NCBI GenBank assembly: GCA_025454915.1
Contig: JALONN010000009.1
Coordinates: 1-64,000 of the forward strand
Origin: Raineya sp.
Lineage (GTDB): Bacteria; Bacteroidota; Bacteroidia; Cytophagales; Thermonemataceae
DNA length: 64,000 nt
Reading direction: 5' to 3'
Shown here: piece by piece, positions 17,060 through 25,873 of the stretch
Layout of the letters: every line of letters starts with the position of its first letter
Position numbering within the stretch: position 1 is the stretch's first letter
Notes under the pieces: model-generated
Database searches by the model: none
Told to the model about the DNA's origin: nothing
The model's input: the letters and a program-made list of their open reading frames with translations, nothing else
Translations under genes and position numbers: made by a program

Positions 17060-17707
17060 TTATTTTGGAAAAATCTCAGGCAAATAGGGGAGTATCATTT
17101 GTTTTTCTTCAGAACTCATATTTTGATACTCTTCGGGTGTAGGCAATGCTTGCATCTGAACTTTTATATTTTCTTGTTCAAAGCAGTTGATAGCAGTATT
17201 GATGTCTTTTATATCCGTTCCCAAGAAATTCATATTTAAATCTTCTTCATCCGAAAAACGTATTTCCAATTCAAAATGAGGCTTCGACTTTCTAGAAAAA
17301 TGGATATTAACAAACTCTATATCTTCGTACTCCCATGTTTTTTTATCCCAGAATTTGTGTGCAGAAAATGATTTTGAACGAAAGATATAATATGAAAAGA
17401 AACCTACTATCAGAGCCACAGAACTACCCACTAGTAGCCACAAATACACAGGTACGTAAAAACCCAGTATATTAAAGTTTGTATAAAATCCACTTGGCAG
17501 GACAAAAGAAAGTAAAAAAGTAACAATTAAAAAGTTTGAACCTATTATAATTAAATTATTAGCCCACGACGTTCGAATGAATACAATATCTTTTTTGTTT
17601 AAAAATAGTTTTTTCGACCATGTTTGTTGCCACGTAAAAAAATTGGCTAAAAACAAGCCTCCTAAACCTATAAAAATTAATATTAAGAGTACATAATTAA
17701 AATCCAT
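17060..17707 (-). CDS. Membrane protein of unknown function
   Basis: A 215-residue protein with three membrane segments: 5-25 (YVLLILIFIGLGGLFLANFF), about 50-72 (NLIIIGSNFLIVTFLLSFV) and about 83-112 (VYLWLLVGSSVALIVGFFSYYIF). A cytoplasmic C-terminal domain follows, in which FELEIRFSDEEDLNMNF suggests a beta-rich PH-like fold. It is 34 bp upstream of the channel gene in the same direction and may start that operon. I do not recognise the family. Confidence 0.55.
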   Translation of the reverse strand: MDFNYVLLILIFIGLGGLFLANFFTWQQTWSKKLFLNKKDIVFIRTSWANNLIIIGSNFLIVTFLLSFVLPSGFYTNFNILGFYVPVYLWLLVGSSVALIVGFFSYYIFRSKSFSAHKFWDKKTWEYEDIEFVNIHFSRKSKPHFELEIRFSDEEDLNMNFLGTDIKDINTAINCFEQENIKVQMQALPTPEEYQNMSSEEKQMILPYLPEIFPK

Positions 17708-17732
17708 AAATCATTATCTCCAAACTCATTTA

Positions 17733-17771
17733 AAACAAAAAACCTGCCATCTCCAAAACGGAAATGACAGG
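17733..17771 (-). terminator. Terminator downstream of marC
   Basis: Read on the minus strand, CCTGTCATTTCC and GGAGATGGCAGG form a stem with one mismatch and one G-U around GTTTT, followed by TTTTTTGTTTTA. It lies 28 bp after the MarC gene stop and closes that transcript before the next leftward gene. Confidence 0.75.
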
Positions 17772-17798
17772 AAATATATGCATATATGTTCGAAAATA

Positions 17799-18371
17799 CT
17801 AAACGCCAGCGTGTGTTCTAAACATTTTGATAGCAATGGCAAGCAAAATAACACCGAATACTTTTCGAAGTACATCTGAGCCTGCTTGTCCGAGTTTCTG
17901 CTCTATCCAGCCCGAAGCTTTTAAAACTAAAAACACCAAAGCCAAATTGAGTAAAATGGCTATTAAAATAGATAATTGATTGTATTCTGCTCTTAAAGAC
18001 AAAATAGTTGTCATTGTGCCCGCTCCTGCAATAATAGGAAATGCAATGGGTACAATGGATGTCGATTTTGCCGAACCTTGTACTTCTCCTTTAAAAAAGT
18101 GAATACCCAAAACCATTTCAAGCCCTAAAAAGAAGATAACTAGTGCTCCTGCAATTGCAAATGATGGTGTATCAAGACCTAAAAGAGTTAGAATGCTCTC
18201 TCCCAAAAATAAAAAGGCAACCATAATTGTCCCAGCTACAAGAGTAGCCTGAGTAGAATGCAAAACACCCGTTCTTTTTTTAAGGTCAATGATTACAGGA
18301 ATAGATCCTAAAATATCAATCACAGAGAATAGAATAAGGGATACAGATAATATTTCTTTGAAGTTTATCAT
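17799..18371 (-). CDS. MarC-family integral membrane protein
   Basis: A 190-residue protein of six hydrophobic helices. The N-terminus (FKEILSVSLILFSVIDILGS) and central IVPIAFPIIAGAGTMTTILS, given here as PIAFPIIAGAGTMTTI, are the conserved MarC/UPF0056 signature. The length is normal for the family. MarC was named for the multiple-antibiotic-resistance locus, but a transport role has not been established. It has its own terminator and a long AT-rich upstream gap. Confidence 0.9.
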   Translation of the reverse strand: MINFKEILSVSLILFSVIDILGSIPVIIDLKKRTGVLHSTQATLVAGTIMVAFLFLGESILTLLGLDTPSFAIAGALVIFFLGLEMVLGIHFFKGEVQGSAKSTSIVPIAFPIIAGAGTMTTILSLRAEYNQLSILIAILLNLALVFLVLKASGWIEQKLGQAGSDVLRKVFGVILLAIAIKMFRTHAGV

Positions 18372-18802
18372 AGCTTTATAACTTTAACTTAGATGATTTT
18401 AATTTTCTGCAAAATTAAGTAAAAACAAAATACCAAACAATATTCTGTTCACTACTTTTTTTATATTTTAAAACTGCCTAAAAAACAACAAATATAATCT
18501 TAGTAAAATACAAATACAACAAACACAAGAAGTCTTATTTAAACAGTATAGATACATTTTATCGTAAAAAAAGTTAATACTTAATTAAAAAGTTTAATTT
18601 TTAATTAATATTTATCAAATTAATATTTTTTTAAATATTTTTTTTAGGCAAAATAATATTTTACAAAAAAATATTAGAAAAATCATATTTTTTTGTAAAA
18701 AACCACATTTTATTATATTTTTCTTATAATTATAGTCTTTATAAATTATTATATTTTTTACTTTTGCACCATAATTCATTATATATATAAAAATATAAAC
18801 TT
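18372..18802. other. Very AT-rich 431-bp intergenic region with promoter
   Basis: No coding frame is supported. The segment separates divergent genes and is dominated by A/T runs. TACTTTTG at 18759-18766 fits the Bacteroidota -7 box and would start transcription about 30 bp before the lipoprotein gene at 18803; a -33 box is not clear. The left end must hold the marC promoter. The A-tract density could also bend the DNA or bind nucleoid proteins. Confidence 0.5.
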
Positions 18803-19585
18803 ATGAAAAAAAGTAAAAGTATTTTTGGAACATTAATTGTATGTTCACTTGCAGTTTTGGGTAGTTGCTCTAAAAAAGAAGCTGTTTATCCAGATTTAAA
18901 AAACAATATCAGAGGGAAAGTAGAAGTCTATACCGAAAATGGTATTCTCACAAATAGTGAAGGTGTTAGTGTATCAATAGTAGGTACTAAATTTGCTGCT
19001 ACTACTGACGCTAATGGCATTTATGAGATTAAGGATGTTCCTGCTGATAACAATTACAGATTCTTAGCTAAAAAAGAAGGTCTTAATGACTACTATTTTT
19101 TCAGTTCTATCCCGCAAACAGGTCCAACATCTGCAAATATATCTTTTAGCCTCTATTCTCCATCAACAATAGAAGCAAGTAATTTGACAGGAACACTAAA
19201 TGCAAGTAAAACTACATTAAGTGTAAGTCTAAATCAATCTAAAAAAATAGAAACATATTGGTCAGGAGCAGTTATTTATTTTAGCAAAAATAGTGATGTA
19301 AGCTCTACAAATTATGAATATTCAGACTATGTACTTGACAATGTTTATACATGTCCCCCTGCTGGTGGTGCTTGTAGTTATGTTTATGACTCTAAAGCTG
19401 AAAGTACTTTTTCAATTTCTAATTTAAAGAAGTACTTCCCATCAGGTACAACAGTATATATGGTAACTTATGGTACTACACAATATTTTCAAAATTATGG
19501 TTATACTGACACTAATACAGGAAAATTCATCAATACAGTATTAAACAATAAGCCATCTAATATAGTATCTATTGTTATTCCTTAA
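18803..19585 (+). CDS. Lipoprotein with carboxypeptidase-regulatory-like domain (paralog 1)
   Basis: A 260-residue lipoprotein (MKKSKSIFGTLIVCSLAVLGSC, Cys near 23). Residues about 35-110 form a carboxypeptidase-regulatory-like beta-sandwich: NIRGKVEVYTENG, then SIVGTKFAATTDANGIYEIKDVP. The C-terminal half is Ser/Thr/Tyr rich and beta-like, ending NKPSNIVSIVIP. The next gene encodes a paralog with the same layout and ending (KPSNVVSLVVP), so this is a tandem duplication. Both probably sit on the outer membrane or cell surface. Function unknown. Confidence 0.75.
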   Translation: MKKSKSIFGTLIVCSLAVLGSCSKKEAVYPDLKNNIRGKVEVYTENGILTNSEGVSVSIVGTKFAATTDANGIYEIKDVPADNNYRFLAKKEGLNDYYFFSSIPQTGPTSANISFSLYSPSTIEASNLTGTLNASKTTLSVSLNQSKKIETYWSGAVIYFSKNSDVSSTNYEYSDYVLDNVYTCPPAGGACSYVYDSKAESTFSISNLKKYFPSGTTVYMVTYGTTQYFQNYGYTDTNTGKFINTVLNNKPSNIVSIVIP

Positions 19586-19622
19586 TAATTACATTGTTTC
19601 AACATAAAATATACATAAAAAA

Positions 19623-20348
19623 ATGAAAAATATTCTTCATATATCAATCATATTAATTATTCTTATTATACAAAGTTGTAAAACTAAAGAAATTGTACCT
19701 CCAACTCCCACTAATAATGTTGCTGGTTTTGTACAAGCATACACAGAGAATGGTACTTTAACCAATAATGATGGTTTTTCAGTAAAAATTCAAGATAAAG
19801 ATGGAAAATCAATTGCTGAGTCTACTACTGATGCATTAGGGCGTTTTGAGCTTAAGAATGTACCTTTTGGTACTTATACAATCTTATTTGATAAACAAGG
19901 ATATAACACTTATAAGTATACTCCTTTTGTAGTAGAAGTAGAAGGTCCTGAAGCTATCTTTTTAAATACTATTCGATTAACAGCATCTTCTATTACTGAA
20001 GTATCAAATCTATCATTCATAGCTCGCCCATCATATTTTGAGGTAAAACAAACTTTATTCCCTGCTAGTTCTAGTACACAACGTAGATATAGTATTATAT
20101 TTGCATCTGACTCACCCGATGTGAGTAAAGAAAAGTATAAAGTTAATTACTACTATTTATCTGATGGTGATGGTATTTCTTATAGTGACTTAAAAAGAAA
20201 CTTTGCTGCTGGTAGCACGATTTATTTAGTAGGTTATGGACTAACAGATAATGCATCTAGTTATGTTGACCCTATTAGCCTCACAAGAATTTTCTACACG
20301 ACAAACGCAAAACCATCTAATGTTGTAAGTTTAGTTGTACCACAATAA
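19623..20348 (+). CDS. Lipoprotein with carboxypeptidase-regulatory-like domain (paralog 2)
   Basis: A 241-residue paralog of the preceding protein. It has a lipoprotein signal (ILIILIIQSC), a carboxypeptidase-regulatory-like domain at about 33-100 (AGFVQAYTENGTLTNNDGFS, then TDALGRFELKNVPFGTYTI), and a beta-rich C-terminus with the shared SDLKRNFAAGSTIYLVGYG element (compare SNLKKYFPSGTTVYMVTYG). The gap of 37 bp and the shared terminator make a two-gene operon. Sequence drift is strong outside the domain, so the duplication is not recent. Confidence 0.75.
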   Translation: MKNILHISIILIILIIQSCKTKEIVPPTPTNNVAGFVQAYTENGTLTNNDGFSVKIQDKDGKSIAESTTDALGRFELKNVPFGTYTILFDKQGYNTYKYTPFVVEVEGPEAIFLNTIRLTASSITEVSNLSFIARPSYFEVKQTLFPASSSTQRRYSIIFASDSPDVSKEKYKVNYYYLSDGDGISYSDLKRNFAAGSTIYLVGYGLTDNASSYVDPISLTRIFYTTNAKPSNVVSLVVPQ

Positions 20349-20366
20349 AGTATACAATTTCTCAAT

Positions 20367-20400
20367 ATAAAAACCTCTTTTGTTAAAGAGGTTTTTATAT
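20367..20400 (+). terminator. Rho-independent terminator
   Basis: A 15-bp perfect stem (20367-20381 with 20386-20400, core AAACCTCTTT / AAAGAGGTTT) around TGTT. It closes the lipoprotein pair and faces the convergent DUF6090 gene. Confidence 0.85.
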
Positions 20401-20413
20401 TTTTATTAAGTAC

Positions 20414-21091
20414 CTATTCCTTAAGCTTATTGCCTACTTGCTGATGCAGTTTTCGGCAATTTTCGAGTGTTGGCTTATAAATATTCAAAATGATTTTATT
20501 GTAATTGAGTACTGTATATAAGATATTGTAAAACTCAGCTTCTTGATATAGCTTCGAAAAGTTGCCTTCACCATTCCTTAAAAAAATCTCTCTTTTTGTA
20601 AAAAAAGGCAACACAATAGCTCTTTTCAGTTCTACAAACTGACCATTCCAATAATTAACTTTTGGAAAATCATTCTGATAGATTTTTATAATCTGTTTTA
20701 AAATCTGCTTATCAGAGATGATCGTCATACTACCTGTACTTTTTAGAGCATCAAAACCTGCTGTATTGATAAAAATATTGCCTGAACGATATAAATAAGC
20801 ATAATAATATACCAAGCTATCGGGATGGGGATTCTTTTGTGCATTATATCTTGTATAAAACTGAAGAGCCTTGATAGATTGCTCATAGACACTAATATCT
20901 GCCTCCAATTCTTTAATATCATCTTCCAAATCTTCTTGAATACTTTGTAGATAAAAAGTTTGTTTATCTTCATTATCTCTATTCTGCTTCCATTTATCAA
21001 ATACAAATGAGAGTGTGATTCCTGAAAATATTACCAGAACTTCAAATAGAAATGTTAATATTTTTTGACGAGGGAAAAGTTTTTTAAACAT
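20414..21091 (-). CDS. DUF6090-family membrane protein
   Basis: A 225-residue protein. The N-terminal membrane helix FEVLVIFSGITLSFVFDKW (about 16-34), followed by the acidic/Gln segment KQNRDNEDKQTFYLQSIQED, is the DUF6090 signature common in Bacteroidota. The remaining part is helical and probably soluble. The family has no known function. It is convergent with the lipoprotein pair and divergent from the AraC-type regulator. Confidence 0.75.
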   Translation of the reverse strand: MFKKLFPRQKILTFLFEVLVIFSGITLSFVFDKWKQNRDNEDKQTFYLQSIQEDLEDDIKELEADISVYEQSIKALQFYTRYNAQKNPHPDSLVYYYAYLYRSGNIFINTAGFDALKSTGSMTIISDKQILKQIIKIYQNDFPKVNYWNGQFVELKRAIVLPFFTKREIFLRNGEGNFSKLYQEAEFYNILYTVLNYNKIILNIYKPTLENCRKLHQQVGNKLKE

Positions 21092-21189
21092 ATTTTTAGA
21101 CTTTAACCACTCTAATTTATCAAAAACTCATCAAAGGCTATCAAAAGATTTCCAAAATATTTGTTATTTTATGTTCGATAGAAAATGAT

Positions 21190-22353
21190 ATGCCTACATT
21201 ACCACTAAAAATAGATTTTTTTGCAATGCTTATCTTTTTAGGTATTGTTCAAGGACTCTTTCTTTCTTATTTTTTCCTGAGTAAAAAACCTTTTTTATGG
21301 TCAAATCGGTTTTTAGGACTTCTGATTTTGTGTTTTTCTCTCGCTATCACAGAGATTCTTTTGTGTTATACAAATCTAATGTTCAATACTTTACATCTTG
21401 TTGATTTTGCTGAACCTAAAAACTTTCTCATTCCGCCTCTTGCATACTTTTACATTCGTACTCGGATTACTCATCAGTTTTCAAAGAAAGATTATTGGCA
21501 TTTTTTCCCTTTTGTGGCTTATTTTATTTATTGTTCTCTCATTTTCTTCCCTCAAAATATTTATTTTAAATACAATGCTTATATCCATGCCTATCACCCT
21601 GAGTTGCCTGCCATCAAAAATGAAATGTATTGGGATTACGAATGGTTATTTTTTCTAAAAAATCATATCAATACCATAACCATTATTCAGTTGGTTATCT
21701 ACCTTTTAGCCATATTTTTCACTATCAAAAATGCCTTCAAAAAACAAAATCTAACATTTTTCTCCAAACAAAATGCAGAGTTATCGTGGTGTAGAAGTGT
21801 TTTCTTTCAAATGATGGGAATTTTGGTACTTTTTATTATTGTAAAATTAGGTTTTAAAAACGATTTAGGCGACCATATTTTGGCTGCTCACCTCACATTT
21901 GTCATTTATCTGATTAACTTCAAGGTAATTCGTCAGTCTGTATTTTTTCATCCACACATACCTGAAGAAAAAGAAGTTAAGAAATACGAAAAATCTACAG
22001 TTACGCATGAAATACAAGAGAATATACTTCAAAAAATAGAAATCCTGATGGCTCAAGAAAAACCCTTTTTACAATCCGACTTTTCATTACCCAGCCTTGC
22101 CAAATCCCTGAAAGTTAGCCCTCATCAGCTTTCGCAAATTATTAATGAAACCTTAGGACAAAACTTCTTTGAATTTACAGCCCAGTACAGAATTCAAGAA
22201 GCTCAAAAACTACTTATCTCCAAAGAATATCAAAACATTAAGATTGAAGAAATAGCCGAAATGGTGGGTTATAATTCTAAATCGTCTTTTAATACAAGTT
22301 TTAAGAAAATTGTTGGATTAACCCCTTCTGAATTTCGAAAAAATCAAGCTTAA
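21190..22353 (+). CDS. Membrane-bound AraC-family transcriptional regulator
   Basis: A 387-residue protein. Residues 1-250 hold six or seven membrane helices (for example FFAMLIFLGIVQGLFLSYFF at the start). A C-terminal AraC HTH domain spans about 285-385: SLPSLAKSLKVSPHQLSQII is the first HTH, IEEIAEMVGYNSKSSFNTSF the second, and GLTPSEFRK the closing motif. This 7TM-like plus AraC design is common in Bacteroidota. It is 104 bp upstream of an acyltransferase gene and may control it. The ligand is unknown. Confidence 0.88.
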   Translation: MPTLPLKIDFFAMLIFLGIVQGLFLSYFFLSKKPFLWSNRFLGLLILCFSLAITEILLCYTNLMFNTLHLVDFAEPKNFLIPPLAYFYIRTRITHQFSKKDYWHFFPFVAYFIYCSLIFFPQNIYFKYNAYIHAYHPELPAIKNEMYWDYEWLFFLKNHINTITIIQLVIYLLAIFFTIKNAFKKQNLTFFSKQNAELSWCRSVFFQMMGILVLFIIVKLGFKNDLGDHILAAHLTFVIYLINFKVIRQSVFFHPHIPEEKEVKKYEKSTVTHEIQENILQKIEILMAQEKPFLQSDFSLPSLAKSLKVSPHQLSQIINETLGQNFFEFTAQYRIQEAQKLLISKEYQNIKIEEIAEMVGYNSKSSFNTSFKKIVGLTPSEFRKNQA

Positions 22354-22457
22354 AAAGGTGTTCGAGTTTATAAAATCAAACGCCAAACTTATACGAACAT
22401 TCTCCAAACAGCTCTCAAACAGATACTTTTGAGCAAAACTTTAAACTCAAAAGAAAA

Positions 22458-23630
22458 ATGGAAATTTTAACAAACGAAAGGCGTTACGACTTAGACTGGA
22501 TACGAGTAATAGCATTTGGCTTCCTGATTTTATATCATGTAGGAATGTTTTTTGTTCCTTGGGGCTGGCATATCAAAAATAATCAGATTTATGACTGGCT
22601 TACTTATCCCATGATGTTTGTGAATCAGTGGAGACTTTCTTTATTGTTTGTGGTTTCAGGCATGGGAACCTATTTTGCTCTTTCCAAACGTACTGGAGGA
22701 CAGTTTGCCAAAGAACGACTGATTCGTCTTTTGTTGCCTCTTGCTTTTGGTATGCTTGTTATTGTTCCTCCACAAGTATATTTTGAAAGGTTAGACAAAG
22801 GTCAATTCACAGGAGACTATTTATCTTATTGGTTTTCAGAAGCATTTACTGGAGTTTATCCACAGGGTAATCTCAGTTGGCATCATTTATGGTTTTTGGT
22901 GTATTTGCTGTTTTTCTCTTTGATATTCATTCCTGTTTTTTTATATCTCCGAAAACACCCTGAAAATGCACTGTTAAGGTTCATCAAAAAACTGGCTTCA
23001 TCCCCTTATGGCATTTATTTGCTGGTGTTGCCTTTATATATTTTTGAAAGTTTGGTTGAGCCATTTTTTAAATCTACACATGCTTTTATTGGTGATTGGT
23101 TCAATTTGCTTCATTATGGAACACTCTTCTTCTATGGTTTTTTACTGATAGCTGTTCGTCAAACTTTTTGGCAAACTATTCTTAACCAAAGATTTAAGTT
23201 ATTAGTGTTTGGTCTTATCAGTTTTTCAATTTTTATGTTTATCAAAATACAAATTAAAACAGGTGTTTGGGAGGATGATTATTTAGTTCATTTTACAGAA
23301 GCCTTTTTTAAAGTCATTAATTTGTGGTCTTGGATACTTATTATCTTTGGTTTTGCAGCCTATTATCTCAACAAACCCAGTTCAACACTCACCTATTGCA
23401 ATGAAGCAGTTTATCCATTTTACATTTTACATCAAACCATTACAGTAACTTTGGGCTATTACCTCAAAAATGCTTCTATGGGTCTTTTCTTGAAGTTTTC
23501 TCTGATGTCGTTGGGTACATTTCTGATAGCTTGGATATTGTACGAGTTGCTGATTCGCAGAATTGGTTTCATCAGACCATTTTTTGGGCTAAAACCTGCA
23601 AAATCAAACCCTGTAATGCAAAAAGTCTAG
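22458..23630 (+). CDS. Acyltransferase family 3 membrane protein
   Basis: A 390-residue multi-pass protein. The start RRYDLDWIRVIAFGFLILYH carries the acyltransferase-3 opening with a conserved His in the first helix. SWHHLWFLVYLLFFSLIF and the later AVYPFYILHQTITV are also typical, the second matching the late helix with the P-F-Y-x-x-H motif. Such enzymes move acyl groups onto sugars or glycans in the envelope; MdoC/OpgC is one example. The acceptor here cannot be told. It follows the AraC regulator and ends in a terminator shared with a convergent gene. Confidence 0.88.
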   Translation: MEILTNERRYDLDWIRVIAFGFLILYHVGMFFVPWGWHIKNNQIYDWLTYPMMFVNQWRLSLLFVVSGMGTYFALSKRTGGQFAKERLIRLLLPLAFGMLVIVPPQVYFERLDKGQFTGDYLSYWFSEAFTGVYPQGNLSWHHLWFLVYLLFFSLIFIPVFLYLRKHPENALLRFIKKLASSPYGIYLLVLPLYIFESLVEPFFKSTHAFIGDWFNLLHYGTLFFYGFLLIAVRQTFWQTILNQRFKLLVFGLISFSIFMFIKIQIKTGVWEDDYLVHFTEAFFKVINLWSWILIIFGFAAYYLNKPSSTLTYCNEAVYPFYILHQTITVTLGYYLKNASMGLFLKFSLMSLGTFLIAWILYELLIRRIGFIRPFFGLKPAKSNPVMQKV

Positions 23631-23645
23631 CTGATGCTAGACTTT
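23622..23645. terminator. Bidirectional terminator
   Basis: AAAGTCTAGC and GCTAGACTTT pair perfectly around TGAT. The stem overlaps the stop of the acyltransferase gene and the stop of the convergent NTF2-like gene. Confidence 0.8.
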
Positions 23646-24069
23646 ACTTTTGTTTATCTACTCTTGTTGAAATTTTATCTACGATATACCAAGTATTCTC
23701 GATTTTGATGAGGTTAAAATAATCTGTAAAAATAGCTTTAGGTGTTTCTATTTCACATTTGGCACTGGCAATATTACCTGTAAAATCTATTGATTTTATT
23801 CTTCCAAAAGTACCATCTTCTTTGGCTTTTACTGATTTAAAACCTTTTAAATATTCGCTTCGGCTAATATCTTTAAAAACACCATTTCTATTTACTTTCA
23901 AATGGCATGTACTATGCATGGTTTTACCTATTTTGGTGGTATCGCTTGTCATCCAGCCATCAAAATACATCTGAATGGTACTTTCAATAGATGCTTTTTC
24001 GTCTGTTTGAGCATTGGAGCGTGTATAAGAAACTAATACAAAGGCACATAATAAAAGTAGTTTTTTCAT
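23644..24069 (-). CDS. Secreted NTF2-like protein
   Basis: A 141-residue protein with a signal peptide (MKKLLLLCAFVLVSYTRSNAQ). The mature part begins with an Ala/Glu helix (ASIESTIQMYFDGWMTSDTT), followed by beta strands with KMHSTCHLKVNRNG-like spacing and the ending FNLIKIENTWYIVDKISTR. This is the cone-shaped NTF2/SnoaL or lumazine-binding-like fold. Such secreted small proteins are common in Bacteroidota and usually of unknown role. Its leader is strikingly similar to that of the TonB-like gene next upstream. Confidence 0.75.
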   Translation of the reverse strand: MKKLLLLCAFVLVSYTRSNAQTDEKASIESTIQMYFDGWMTSDTTKIGKTMHSTCHLKVNRNGVFKDISRSEYLKGFKSVKAKEDGTFGRIKSIDFTGNIASAKCEIETPKAIFTDYFNLIKIENTWYIVDKISTRVDKQK

Positions 24070-24309
24070 AAGTGTTTTTTTTATGGATAAAACGAAATTT
24101 TAATGATTTATTGTACGATAGCATACAGAAGGTCAAAATAAAAATATTTCAATTATGAGTTCTTTTTGGGTTATCTTTCAGCTGGATAAAACTAAAAGAT
24201 GAATATACAAAATGCCTTAAAAAGATTTATATACATATTTGGTATATTAGCTGCCATAATTTCAATATAAATAAAAGATACTCAATAACTTGCTACTAAT
24301 TTTTATTTG

Positions 24310-25353
24310 TTACAAAACAGGAACGGTTAAGGTAACAAAAGTTGTAATGTCAGTTAATATATCAGATTTTATGATATATGGAATGATTATCTCTAATATA
24401 TCTCCTTTTTTAGCTTTTTGAGCAACTTTTTTGAAAGGTTCTCCTTCTAAAATAAGGTCAGTATTTCTGGTTAGGATATAATTCTGATTTTCATGGAGAG
24501 TATACTCTATTTCTCTGGGAAAGGTTTTAGCAAATTCAATATCAGGTAATATCTTGAACTTCATTTTTTCTATATTTTTGATACTCATTCCTGATGGTAT
24601 ACTAACTCTTTTATTACTTTCCTTTGACAGGTTGATTGGTTTGCCATCTATAAATGCCTGTATAGTAGGATTAGGTTCTTTTTTGACAGTAAATGACTTT
24701 CTACCTGCTAATTTATCATCTTCCATAACAAGAATTGTTATACTTTGGGCATCGTAATTTGGGGATACTTTAATGCTGTTTTTGTTATTTTCTAAAGTAA
24801 CATAATTACCTTTGATAATCTTGAATTTAGGATTTGTTACACCCGTGATAGAAATATGATTATAAATACCTTCATATAATTCAGGAGTTTCTGAGTTTAT
24901 TTCTACCTTTCCCACATATTCAGGTGCAACAATCGTATCTTGTAAAGGAGATACATTTCCCTCTAATTTGAATTTTACAGGTAAAACATATCTCATTTTG
25001 ACGGCTTTTCCATCTTTATCCCTTGCTGGTGTCCATAAAGTTGTTACTGCATTGACTGCCCTCAAGGCTTCCTCGCCACAACCATATCCAATATCTTTTT
25101 GAATAGTAGCATCTTTGATGAGTCCTTTTTCATCTATTATAAACCGAACATATACAATCCCTTGTGTTTCACTTTGCATAGCTTTTCTTGGATAACGAAC
25201 ATTTCTCATAACTTGAGTTCGAAAAGCATGGATACCACCAGGGAATTCAGCAAGTTGAAAAGTTTCAAAAGAGTCATAAATTTTATCTGTTTGAGCATTG
25301 GATTTTGTATAGAGACATAATATTATACCTAACAACAAAAGTAGTTTTTTCAT
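24310..25353 (-). CDS. Secreted TonB C-terminal-domain protein
   Basis: A 347-residue protein. I chose the ATG at 25353 because it gives MKKLLLLLGIILCLYTKSNA, a signal peptide; the longer frame to 25449 adds an unlikely leader overlapping the neighbour. Residues about 28-125 form a TonB C-terminal domain: FPGGIHAFRTQVMRNVRYP, GIVYVRFIIDEKGLIKDATI, then TTLWTPARDKDGKAVKMRYV. Unlike classic TonB there is no N-terminal membrane anchor or Pro-rich span. Residues 150-347 are Ig-like beta domains of the GldM-C style (YEGIYNHISITGVTNPKF), which is tentative. It may act as a periplasmic binding module. Confidence 0.72.
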   Translation of the reverse strand: MKKLLLLLGIILCLYTKSNAQTDKIYDSFETFQLAEFPGGIHAFRTQVMRNVRYPRKAMQSETQGIVYVRFIIDEKGLIKDATIQKDIGYGCGEEALRAVNAVTTLWTPARDKDGKAVKMRYVLPVKFKLEGNVSPLQDTIVAPEYVGKVEINSETPELYEGIYNHISITGVTNPKFKIIKGNYVTLENNKNSIKVSPNYDAQSITILVMEDDKLAGRKSFTVKKEPNPTIQAFIDGKPINLSKESNKRVSIPSGMSIKNIEKMKFKILPDIEFAKTFPREIEYTLHENQNYILTRNTDLILEGEPFKKVAQKAKKGDILEIIIPYIIKSDILTDITTFVTLTVPVL

Positions 25354-25408
25354 AAACGTGAATTTTTTGGATAGAGCAAATTTCTGATGGTTTATTATGC
25401 TTTGCACA

Positions 25409-25786
25409 TTATACTTTTGTATCATCAAAAACATTTCTATTTCTTCCAAGCATCAATATAAAAATAAAAGCTAATACCAAACTAATGAATATATTACATA
25501 TTAAAGTATTCGTTAATGTTTTATCCTGATTATTTACAAATATTAAGATATAGATGAAGAATGGTATAAGAAAAACCCATTTTTTATTCACGATTAATAA
25601 TAAATAGCTTAAATCCACTATTGATATTAGAAATAAGTTTGATATTAACGTTATTACAAGTGTTTGTCCTTGCAATTTTAAAGCTGATGTATTCTTCAAA
25701 AAGAATATTAGTCCTATTTCTTTAATTAAAACAGCAGAGAAATAATATGCAAATAATATAAACAAGATTTTTTTTATGAATTTCAT
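25409..25786 (-). CDS. Small multi-pass membrane protein
   Basis: A 125-residue hydrophobic protein with about four membrane helices (ILFILFAYYFSAVLIKEIGL, TLVITLISNLFLISIVDLSY, VFLIPFFIYILIFV and ICNIFISLVLAFIFIL). It ends with a short polar tail (GRNRNVFDDTKV). There is no recognisable domain. It is followed by the TonB-like gene 55 bp downstream in the same direction. Function unknown. Confidence 0.55.
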   Translation of the reverse strand: MKFIKKILFILFAYYFSAVLIKEIGLIFFLKNTSALKLQGQTLVITLISNLFLISIVDLSYLLLIVNKKWVFLIPFFIYILIFVNNQDKTLTNTLICNIFISLVLAFIFILMLGRNRNVFDDTKV

Positions 25787-25830
25787 ATTTTATTTACTCA
25801 TACGATAAGCTTCAAAGTCAGATATTACAA

Positions 25831-25868
25831 AAAACGCCAACAGTTTCCTGCTGGCGTTTTAAATTTTT
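25831..25868. terminator. Bidirectional terminator downstream of sucA
   Basis: AAAACGCCA and TGGCGTTTT pair, extended by CAG/CTG around a short loop, with flanking A and T runs. It lies 14 bp beyond the E1 gene stop on the minus strand. Confidence 0.8.
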
Positions 25869-25873
25869 ATTTC

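Noticed and set aside
14182-17707. Three membrane-protein genes as a defence or abortive-infection operon
   Set aside because: The channel with a large exported domain suggested it, but no nucleotide-sensing or nuclease partner is encoded, so a physiological role is more likely.
25354-25449. Longer N-terminus of the TonB-domain protein
   Set aside because: It would place 32 polar residues before a perfect signal peptide and overlap the neighbouring membrane-protein gene.
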